Source: UBA5499 sp002426275
GTDB taxonomy: Bacteria > Bacillota > DTU084
DNA: 39,279 nucleotides
Direction: 5' to 3'
NCBI GenBank assembly: GCA_937888735.1
Contig: CALASN010000167.1
Coordinates: 1-39,279 of the forward strand
The notes under the pieces were generated by a model. The model searched no databases, was not told where the DNA came from, and saw only the letters and a program-made list of their open reading frames with translations. Position numbers and translations under genes: made by a program. This document shows, piece after piece, positions 8,517 through 15,039 of the stretch (position 1 is its first letter; every line of letters starts with the position of its first letter).

Positions 8517-9878
8517 TCACTCTAAAGCCTTAGCCTCGTCCCAAAGCTTGTCCATCTCTTCTAAGCCCAGCTCCTCCAAGGACTTGTCAGCGTGCTCTTC
8601 AATATAGCGAAACCTCCGCTCAAACTTGCCCACGGTCTTATTCAAGGCAACTTCCGGATAGACGGCCAGATATCTTGCCACATTTACCAAGGAAAAGAGC
8701 AGATCGCCGAATTCCTCTTCGATGGCAGCTTGCTCTTTTGCCTCCAAGGCTTCTTTAAATTCCTGCAGTTCCTCCTTAACTTTGGCTATGGCTCCGCTCA
8801 CATCGTCCCACTGGAATCCCACCCTGGCCGCTTTATCCTGCACTTTATATGCCCTGGCCAAAGCGGGCAGCCCCTTGGGGATGCCGTCCAAAAGTGATTT
8901 CCGCTTCTTTCCCGCCCGCTCTTGAGCTTTGATTTTCTCCCAATTAACCAAAACACCCTCAACGGAAGAAACCGTCGAATCGCCAAAGACGTGGGGATGT
9001 CGCCGGATCATCTTTGCTGTCTCTGAGGCAATCACGTCCGCTAAGCTGAACTTACCTTGCTCCGCTGTAATGCGGCTTTGAAAGACGATCTGCAGCAGCA
9101 CGTCTCCCAGTTCTTCGCAGTGGGAAGCGGGGTCTTTCTGTGCGATGGCATCCAAAACCTCGTACGCTTCCTCAATGAGATATGGCTGTAGGGAAGCTAA
9201 AGTCTGCTGGCGGTCCCAGGGGCAGCCTTCCTCGCCGCGCAGTCTCGCCATCACCCGCTCCAATTCCTGGAGCTTTTTTCCCGAGTCCGTACAGCCCGCG
9301 GGAGGTAGATAAATAAATGAAAGCGCGCCTACTTCCAATGCGCGCAAATCAACATCTCGAATCTGTTCCCGACAGCCGCCCAAGTTGTAGCAGGCCTTGC
9401 ACAGATATCCTGCGGGATAATTCCACCGTAAAACAGCTAGCGCATCTTCAGTCACAGGACCCCAAAGCAAATTAGGCAGCTCCGGATTTACGCCCTGGAC
9501 GGTCTCTGTCCAAAGATAGAGCGCGCCCCGCGCAAAGCGCTCCCCCACTTGCTCAGCCACATAATCTAGCAAGCCGGGGCAGGAAAAGGCAGCCTTTCCC
9601 TTGAGGAGATTCGCAGTCTCATCCAGCTCCAAGGGCAGTCTCTCGGCAATGTAAACTACATTTTCCTCTTCCTTTTCCGTAAGTCTTACCGCTCTCTCCT
9701 GCGGAGATAATCCTCTCCACGCTTCATATTTTTTGCCGTGGCTTTCCAAAAACGCCGACAAGTCGGCATTGTCGCTGCCCAAACAAACGCGCTCTGCGGC
9801 GACTATATCGTTCCAAGCGGCCAAAGTAAGGCTCTGGGGGCCCCCCGCAAGGCCCATGACGAAAATAGCCATTGCCAT
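8517..9878 (-). CDS. MazG nucleotide pyrophosphohydrolase with degenerate N-terminal methylase-like domain (YabN type)
   Basis: The C-terminal two thirds (from about residue 205) are a duplicated MazG domain: RLRGEEGCPWDRQQT, then EEAYEVLDAI and EELGDVLLQIVFQ with the E-x-x-E, E-x-x-D metal ligands, repeated at KEELQEFKEAL and EEEFGDLLFSL. Such enzymes hydrolyse (d)NTPs to monophosphates and clean non-standard nucleotides. The N-terminal ~200 residues correspond to the tetrapyrrole (SAM-dependent) methylase-like half of YabN, but the glycine-rich GxGPGD motif reads GLAGGP and the rest is weakly conserved, so methylase activity is doubtful. ATG at 9878 or 9872 could be the start; both follow a purine-rich AAGGAAAGGAAGGG. 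It leads the minus-strand spore gene group, as yabN does in Bacillus. Confidence 0.88.
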   Translation of the reverse strand: MAMAIFVMGLAGGPQSLTLAAWNDIVAAERVCLGSDNADLSAFLESHGKKYEAWRGLSPQERAVRLTEKEEENVVYIAERLPLELDETANLLKGKAAFSCPGLLDYVAEQVGERFARGALYLWTETVQGVNPELPNLLWGPVTEDALAVLRWNYPAGYLCKACYNLGGCREQIRDVDLRALEVGALSFIYLPPAGCTDSGKKLQELERVMARLRGEEGCPWDRQQTLASLQPYLIEEAYEVLDAIAQKDPASHCEELGDVLLQIVFQSRITAEQGKFSLADVIASETAKMIRRHPHVFGDSTVSSVEGVLVNWEKIKAQERAGKKRKSLLDGIPKGLPALARAYKVQDKAARVGFQWDDVSGAIAKVKEELQEFKEALEAKEQAAIEEEFGDLLFSLVNVARYLAVYPEVALNKTVGKFERRFRYIEEHADKSLEELGLEEMDKLWDEAKALE

Positions 9879-9988
9879 CCCTTCCTTTCCTTCCCTACTT
9901 TTCGTCTCTGGCGACAGAAAATCCTTCCATACGCTTTTTTAACAGATAATTAACGTGCCTCCCCCTAGACTCTCCGGCCTCAATATGA

Positions 9989-10002
9989 TATGATTAATCA
10001 TA
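9989..10002. promoter_or_regulatory. Perfect 14-bp palindrome, probable operator
   Basis: TATGATTAATCATA is a perfect palindrome 37 bases before the AbrB-like gene. Its half-site AATCATA recurs downstream, ending near 10020, so several binding sites may be in tandem. It probably binds a regulator of the AbrB/ABC exporter operon, perhaps the AbrB-like protein itself. Confidence 0.55.
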
Positions 10003-10038
10003 CAAATCATATTAATCATACTGAAAGGAGCGCCGAGC

Positions 10039-10266
10039 ATGGATATACCCCAGGGGAGATACGCATGGACCGCAAAGGTGGGGGAAAGAGGCCAGATCGT
10101 CATCCCCAAAGAGGCGCGGGAAATTTTCGGCATTAAACCGGGGGATACACTGCTCCTGTTGGGCGACAAGAAAAGAGGCATCGCCATTGTGGATAGCCAA
10201 CAGTTCAAGCAGCTCACCGAAACGCTTTTTAAGGCACAACTTCAAAAAGGAGGAAAAGAGGAATGA
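10039..10266 (+). CDS. AbrB/SpoVT-type DNA-binding protein
   Basis: A 75-residue swapped-hairpin transcription factor. The AbrB/MazE motif is complete: VGERGQIVIPKEAREIFGIKPGD, followed by the LLLLGD strand and GIAIVD. It has AAAGGAG six to ten bases upstream. Its stop codon overlaps the ATG of the ABC ATPase, so the three genes form a tight operon. A palindrome just upstream suggests autoregulation. It may control the exporter in response to growth state. Confidence 0.9.
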   Translation: MDIPQGRYAWTAKVGERGQIVIPKEAREIFGIKPGDTLLLLGDKKRGIAIVDSQQFKQLTETLFKAQLQKGGKEE

Positions 10267-10982
10267 GCGCTATTCAGACTGTCAACCTCACAAAGCGGTT
10301 TAAGCAAAACTTAGCCGTAGCTGATCTCAACCTCTCCATCGAGCAAGGCGAGCTTTTCGCTTTGCTGGGAGTGAACGGCGCAGGTAAGACTACAGTCATC
10401 AAAATGCTCTCCTGCCTCATCACGCCCACAAGCGGCGACGCGATCCTGCTGGGGGACAGCATCGCGACCCATCCTCACGCGGTGAAGGAAAAGATCAACC
10501 TTTCCCCTCAGGAAACAGCCGTAGCTCCTAATTTATCCGTCAAGGAAAATCTCCAGTTGATCGCCGCCATCTACGGCAGCTCCAAGAAAGAAGATCAGAT
10601 GTTAACCTCGTTCGGCCTTACAGAGGTAGCTAATGAAAAAGCAAAAACGCTGTCTGGAGGAATGCAGCGGCGGCTGAGCATCGCCATGGCGCTGATCTCT
10701 GAGCCGCAGATCCTCTTCCTTGACGAGCCCACCCTTGGCCTTGATGTGCTCGCCCGGCGGGAACTGTGGAATGCCATCAGCCAATTGAAAGGGAAAATCA
10801 CCATGATCCTTACCACCCATTACATGGAAGAAGCGGAAGCGCTTTCGGATCGCATCGGGATCATGGCCAAAGGCCAATTAAAAGCTGTGGGGACGGCCGC
10901 TGAGTTAATCGCGCAGACGGAGTCCGCAACATTTGAAGACGCCTTCATCGCTCTCGCCACAGAAACGGAGGTCAGAGAATGA
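10263..10982 (+). CDS. ABC-2 type transporter, ATP-binding protein
   Basis: The ATPase of an exporter or drug/peptide/lipid transport system. Walker A is GVNGAGKTT (about residues 35-43), the Q-loop region is LSPQETAVAPNLSV, the signature is LSGGMQRRLSIAMAL, Walker B is ILFLDEPTLGLD and the switch histidine is in TTHYMEEAE. Its 239 residues and C-terminus match the CcmA/NatA-like group. The GGAGG site lies inside the end of the AbrB-like gene, and its stop overlaps the permease start by ATGA. The substrate is unknown. Confidence 0.95.
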   Translation: MSAIQTVNLTKRFKQNLAVADLNLSIEQGELFALLGVNGAGKTTVIKMLSCLITPTSGDAILLGDSIATHPHAVKEKINLSPQETAVAPNLSVKENLQLIAAIYGSSKKEDQMLTSFGLTEVANEKAKTLSGGMQRRLSIAMALISEPQILFLDEPTLGLDVLARRELWNAISQLKGKITMILTTHYMEEAEALSDRIGIMAKGQLKAVGTAAELIAQTESATFEDAFIALATETEVRE

Positions 10983-11716
10983 AATTCCTTGCATTTGCTT
11001 CGCGGAACACTAAAGAACTGCTGCGAGATCCTTTGAATTTAGTCTTCGGCATTGGATTCCCCGTGGTTATCTTGCTATTGCTCTCCGCCATTGAAGCCAA
11101 TGTTCCCGTGGAGCTGTTTGAAATCGAGATGCTCGCTCCGGGAATCGTGGTTTTTGGTTTTTCCTTCATCTCGCTATTCTCCTCGACCTTGATCGCAAAA
11201 GATAGAACAACCTCCTTCCTGAGCCGGTTGCTCGCCTCTCCCCTTACGGCAAGCGATTTTATCTTAGGTTACGCTTTGCCGCTTTTGCCCATAGCATTGC
11301 TGCAAGGCGCCATCTGCTTTGTGCTCTCTTTTTTGCTGGATTTACCCGTGAATTTGAATGCTCTGCTGACCCTTGCGGTGCTGATCCCCGCCGCGGTTCT
11401 TTTCATCGGCATTGGTTTGCTAGCTGGAACAATATTTAACGAAAAACAAGTTGGCGCGATCTGCGGCGGGCTGCTGACCAATATCAGCGCTTGGATGAGC
11501 GGCACCTGGTTCGACCTAAGCCTGGTGGGCGGCGGCTACAAGCGGACCGCCTATCTGCTGCCTTTCGCCCACGCCGTCGACTCGGCAAGAGCGGCGTTAG
11601 CCGGCAATTACGCCGCTATTTTTCCCCATCTGTGGTGGGTGATATGCTATGCCGTTGTCGTCTTGAGCATTGCCATTATCGTGTTTAAAAAGAAAATGGC
11701 GAGCGATCAGGGATAA
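10979..11716 (+). CDS. ABC-2 type transporter permease
   Basis: About six membrane segments can be seen, at roughly residues 20-40, 52-75, 95-115, 130-155, 160-180 and 218-238. The central region with LLASPLTASDFILGY is typical of ABC-2 permeases of the NatB/DrrB type. It overlaps the ATPase gene by four bases and ends the operon before a long hairpin. Length 245 residues is normal. Confidence 0.9.
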   Translation: MKFLAFASRNTKELLRDPLNLVFGIGFPVVILLLLSAIEANVPVELFEIEMLAPGIVVFGFSFISLFSSTLIAKDRTTSFLSRLLASPLTASDFILGYALPLLPIALLQGAICFVLSFLLDLPVNLNALLTLAVLIPAAVLFIGIGLLAGTIFNEKQVGAICGGLLTNISAWMSGTWFDLSLVGGGYKRTAYLLPFAHAVDSARAALAGNYAAIFPHLWWVICYAVVVLSIAIIVFKKKMASDQG

Positions 11717-11733
11717 AGGTATTCTGAACCGAA

Positions 11734-11772
11734 AAGGCAAACCCACAAGGGCAGCGCTTGCGGGTTTGCCTT
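11734..11772. terminator. Terminator-like hairpin after the exporter operon
   Basis: AAGGCAAACCC plus CAAG pairs with CTTG plus GGGTTTGCCTT over a short loop, with one mismatch. It lies 17 bases after the permease stop. No T-run follows on the plus strand, so it may act as an attenuator or protect the 3' end. Confidence 0.55.
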
Positions 11773-11811
11773 AAACATGACGGAACCGCCTATCTGAAAG
11801 GAGACGGCTAG

Positions 11812-12675
11812 ATGGCAACAATTAGGAAAGCCGCCTTGCGAGGGTGGATTCTCTTGGGCGTAGTCCTCTCGCTGCTGGCGCTGATTCGCCTTTCCCCTCC
11901 GGAATTTGTGGAAAAGCAGGCGCACGTGAAACCTTCTTATCCCTGGCAGGATCTTTCCCAGGTGCTGAAAAAAGAGCGCTTTTCCGCGTCTGACTATCGG
12001 CTTTTGTACGAGCAAAGCGGTCTGGGGAAAGCGGCGGTCGACGCCTTGCCGCAAGCGAACCGCAAGGAGAAAATTCTAGCATTCCAGAAGAGCCTTTTTG
12101 CCGAGGTGAGATTCGTCTGCGAGGCTAACAGCATCATTTCCAGCGAAGAAAGGCTGACAGGGCCACAGGGAGAAAGCTGGAAAGGAACAGAGTTTGCAGA
12201 TCTGAAAAACGGCTATATATTGCTTACCAATGCTTCTCACACGCTGAATTGGAGACACGGACACGCAGCCATCGTAGTAGATGCGGCTGAGGGGAAAACC
12301 TTGGAATCAGTAGTGCTGGGGACTGATTCCTGCGTTCAGAACATTGATAAATGGCTTCACTATCCCAATTTCATTGTCCTAAAGCTAAAAAGCGCTTCTC
12401 CCCAGCTGTTATCTGAAATCGCGAACTTTGCCATAAACAACCTGGACGCTCTTCCCTATTCTTTGACAGCAGGCATTTTCAGTGCTAAGTATGAACCAAC
12501 TTCTCAGCTCAGCGGAACTCAATGCGCTCATCTGGTGTGGCGGGCCTTTATGGAATTTGGTTACGATCTTGACTCTGAACGGGGCAGGATCGTTACACCC
12601 AAAGCCATTGCCAACAGCCCATTGCTTGAGATCGTGCAAGTGTACGGCATGGATCCGCGTCAAATCTGGCCTTAA
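11812..12675 (+). CDS. YiiX/YebB-like permuted NlpC/P60 cysteine peptidase-type protein
   Basis: An N-terminal hydrophobic segment (about residues 10-27) would anchor or export the protein. The second half fits the permuted papain-like (YiiX/YebB, DUF830-like) family: GYILLTNASHTLNWRHGHAAIVVD holds the catalytic histidine, and after it TQCAHLVWRAF holds the catalytic cysteine, in the His-before-Cys order of this group. Family members act on cell wall peptides, amides or lipids, so the substrate here is open. The start ATG follows AAAGGAG. It lies between the exporter operon and an ArsR-type regulator and appears to be transcribed alone. Confidence 0.75.
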   Translation: MATIRKAALRGWILLGVVLSLLALIRLSPPEFVEKQAHVKPSYPWQDLSQVLKKERFSASDYRLLYEQSGLGKAAVDALPQANRKEKILAFQKSLFAEVRFVCEANSIISSEERLTGPQGESWKGTEFADLKNGYILLTNASHTLNWRHGHAAIVVDAAEGKTLESVVLGTDSCVQNIDKWLHYPNFIVLKLKSASPQLLSEIANFAINNLDALPYSLTAGIFSAKYEPTSQLSGTQCAHLVWRAFMEFGYDLDSERGRIVTPKAIANSPLLEIVQVYGMDPRQIWP

Positions 12676-12688
12676 AATAAAAGCAGCA

Positions 12689-12717
12689 TTGACTAGTTAA
12701 CCAAAAAGTTATATTAT
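12689..12717 (+). promoter_or_regulatory. Sigma-A-type promoter of the ArsR-type regulator gene
   Basis: TTGACT at 12689-12694 and TATTAT at 12712-12717 with 17 bases between. It is about 20 bases before the start codon, so the leader is very short. It would drive the regulator and the small membrane protein that overlaps it. Confidence 0.7.
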
Positions 12718-12736
12718 TATCTCGAGGAGTGAGCAG

Positions 12737-13642
12737 ATGGAAATCGAAGTCAATCCTGCCAACTATCAGTTTTTTGCAGCTTTGGGGTCAGAGACCAGAC
12801 TCAACATTATTCAGCTGCTGAGCGAGGGTCCACGAAACATCAGCCAGCTGGCAGAAAGCCTGAACATATCATCCGCTATTGTTACCAGGCACATCAATGC
12901 GTTGGCAGAGGCTGGGATCATTGCAACACGAAGCGTCACTGGCAAACGGGGACGTCAGAAACTTTGCGCTTTAGACGCCGATCGCGTCTTGTTGCTCTTC
13001 CCTATAAATAAAGTCGCCCCTCATAATGCGAGGCAGCTCTCCATCCCCGTGGGGCAGTTTGTAGCTCATAATGTTCACCCCACCTGTGGGCTTGCTTCCC
13101 GCGAAAACTTGATTGGAATCTGTGATGATCCACGTTATTTCAGCGACCCAGACAGAACGCAAGCCGCCGTTGTCTGGTTCGCTTCCGGGTGGGTGGAATA
13201 CTCTATTCCCAGCTATCTTTTCACCCAAGGTAAAGTCCAAGCCTTGGAGCTCTCCTTTGAGATCTGCTCAGAGTACCCCGGCTATAATGAAAACTGGCCC
13301 AGCGATATTCATTTCTATCTCAACGGCAAACTAGCGGGAGTCTGGACCTCGCCCGGCGATTTCGGCGGGAAGAGCGGAATTTACACCCCCGCTTGGTGGC
13401 AGCATGGAACCAAATACGGATTGCTGAAAACGTTAAGGATCACGCAAAAAGGCAGCTTTCTTGATGGGACCTCCCTGTCGCCTCTCACCATCTCCCAGCT
13501 TGAATTCCCGTATAATAAAGATTTATCCTTTCGGATCGCGGCGCCGGAAAATGCCAAAAACCCCGGCGGAGTTAATCTCTTCGGGCGAGGCTTCGGCAAC
13601 TATGACCAAAATCTGGAAGTGCGCGTAAGTTATGACACCTAA
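12737..13642 (+). CDS. ArsR-type regulator with large C-terminal beta-rich domain
   Basis: Residues 1-85 are a winged helix: FAALGSETRLNIIQLLSEGP, recognition region NISSAIVTRHINALAEAGII and a basic wing (TGKRGRQKL). The remaining 200 residues are rich in beta strands and aromatic residues (VVWFASGWVEYSIPSYL, YNENWPSDIHFYLNGKLAG, TPAWWQHG) and look like a jelly-roll or lectin-like ligand domain. ArsR-type proteins of about 300 residues with such a tail are known near carbohydrate genes in Bacillota, so a sugar ligand is a fair guess but not proven. Its promoter is at 12689-12717. Its last codons overlap the next small gene. The large sugar locus lies just downstream on the opposite strand. 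Confidence 0.82.
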   Translation: MEIEVNPANYQFFAALGSETRLNIIQLLSEGPRNISQLAESLNISSAIVTRHINALAEAGIIATRSVTGKRGRQKLCALDADRVLLLFPINKVAPHNARQLSIPVGQFVAHNVHPTCGLASRENLIGICDDPRYFSDPDRTQAAVVWFASGWVEYSIPSYLFTQGKVQALELSFEICSEYPGYNENWPSDIHFYLNGKLAGVWTSPGDFGGKSGIYTPAWWQHGTKYGLLKTLRITQKGSFLDGTSLSPLTISQLEFPYNKDLSFRIAAPENAKNPGGVNLFGRGFGNYDQNLEVRVSYDT

Positions 13643-13781
13643 GAACAAAAAGCAAAGCGCTAAAATTATCGTACCGTTTGTAGTATGCATGATTACTGCT
13701 CTCGGTTTGATCTTTAATTCTACGTTCGGTTCTATATACCCCATTTTCAAACAGGGCAAATCATTCAAATTTAAACTATAA
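13632..13781 (+). CDS. Small membrane protein, 49 residues, overlapping the regulator gene
   Basis: ATG at 13632 overlaps the last 11 bases of the regulator gene and opens a 49-residue frame ending in TAA at 13779-13781. The protein has a basic N-terminus (KNKKQSAK), one hydrophobic segment at about residues 11-30 and a basic tail (FKQGKSFKFKL), as in single-pass membrane proteins. It has no own ribosome site, so translation would depend on termination and restart at the regulator stop. Function unknown; it may be a membrane partner of the regulator. The regular amino-acid pattern and clean stop favour a real gene. Confidence 0.6.
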   Translation: MTPKNKKQSAKIIVPFVVCMITALGLIFNSTFGSIYPIFKQGKSFKFKL

Positions 13782-13786
13782 AGTCA

Positions 13787-13813
13787 AGGGATTGCATAAG
13801 TCGTACAATCCCT
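13787..13813. terminator. Hairpin between converging transcripts
   Basis: AGGGATTG (13787-13794) pairs with CAATCCCT (13806-13813) over an 11-base loop. It lies between the small membrane protein gene and the converging cupin gene and may end both transcripts, although T-runs are weak. Confidence 0.55.
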
Positions 13814-13825
13814 CTGATAAAGCCA

Positions 13826-15025
13826 CTATAATTCCGGCCCAAAATGCTTGAGCATTACCAAATTTTCGATATCACTTGTATTGGTAATAACAACGCCTTG
13901 CTTTGCAGCCTGCATAGTAACAAAAAATTCATCTTTCGTGAAATCCCCTAACCGTATCATGGTGGGGGTTTCTACTTCCAATACGCCGATGGCGCCTTGC
14001 CCCTGTACCGCAATGGTTCCGTATGCGCTGTCATCTGAAACGGTAACGCTTTTGCCGGGTAGGACGGTCAATTCCTTAGCGCTGAAATCTTTGGAACCGT
14101 AAACCACCCAGTTTTCTATATACCTCTCGCTGCGCATTTGCACTTCCGCCCTGACGGGTTTGGGTTCCACAAAGTGATTATGCCCAAAGTACGGGTCTGT
14201 ATTCTGTTCCCAATCCAGCATACTCACAAGATAATCGTAGTCATAATGCTGACTTTCAGGAACATCTTTCACCAGCAGATCCCTTGGCACAATCCGATCT
14301 TCCACCAGGGATTGGAACATGCCATATATATCAAACGGCCTTTGCGGTTCGTAGGTGACCAATGAGCCCGGCGCATGAAGCACCCCCGCTGGCACATTCC
14401 ATCCTGTTCCCGGCTGCAGCTTATATGCCTTGGTTAAATAAAGGATTTTATTGTCTCCCTGATCCCACGCTTCCAGGCATTGTTTCACTTGCTTTTTCGT
14501 GGTTCCCGGCTCCAGGCCGAAAAATGTGTACGGGAAGTGATTCCTTTTCATGTTCAACTGCGGTGGAAAATAATACGCTTCAGGCTTGCCCGACTGTCCT
14601 ACCTTTCTGGCATGTTCCTCCATTTGATGCATATGTAGCGGAATCGGCCCCTGATTATCAAAAAATTTATTAAGCACCATCCAACCGCCGAACTTCTCCA
14701 TGACCGTACTGCCCAAAAATGCTTCCCCCATAAGCTCTATTGCTTCCTTCAGGAGGACTTTTTCTCCATCGTCACATACGATGTAGCTTAACCCTTCGTC
14801 CGCAGGCGTATTGGGACCATTTTGCGCATTCGTAGTGGAGGCGAGCCACCTCTCATCGATACCGCCGCGATGTCCTCCCAGAGCATATAAATCGTCGGGA
14901 TGCAATTTAAGTCTCCCACCGGGCACCAAAAACGAACGCGGAACCCATGCTGGCACCAGTCTGACAATACCATTCCCCTTATTCAGTGCCTGCCTAATTT
15001 TATTTTTTTTCATTTTCACACTCAT
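13826..15025 (-). CDS. Cupin protein related to class I mannose-6-phosphate isomerase
   Basis: About 399 residues with a ManA-like cupin core. The motif PIPLHMHQMEEHA (two histidines and a glutamate, likely metal ligands) is near residue 130, followed by YYFPPQ and WNVPAGVLHAPGS with another likely ligand histidine. A second beta-barrel domain occupies the C-terminal third (VLPGKSVTVSDDSAYG, GQGAIGVLEVE). Class I isomerases convert mannose- to fructose-6-phosphate, but similar cupins isomerise other sugars, so the substrate is uncertain. AAAGGG lies eight bases before the ATG at 15025; the ATG at 15031 is too close. It follows the GHL6-type glycosidase gene by 14 bases and probably acts on sugars released by it. 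No signal peptide is seen: it is cytoplasmic. Confidence 0.8.
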   Translation of the reverse strand: MSVKMKKNKIRQALNKGNGIVRLVPAWVPRSFLVPGGRLKLHPDDLYALGGHRGGIDERWLASTTNAQNGPNTPADEGLSYIVCDDGEKVLLKEAIELMGEAFLGSTVMEKFGGWMVLNKFFDNQGPIPLHMHQMEEHARKVGQSGKPEAYYFPPQLNMKRNHFPYTFFGLEPGTTKKQVKQCLEAWDQGDNKILYLTKAYKLQPGTGWNVPAGVLHAPGSLVTYEPQRPFDIYGMFQSLVEDRIVPRDLLVKDVPESQHYDYDYLVSMLDWEQNTDPYFGHNHFVEPKPVRAEVQMRSERYIENWVVYGSKDFSAKELTVLPGKSVTVSDDSAYGTIAVQGQGAIGVLEVETPTMIRLGDFTKDEFFVTMQAAKQGVVITNTSDIENLVMLKHFGPEL

Positions 15026-15039
15026 ATTCATAGCCCTTT

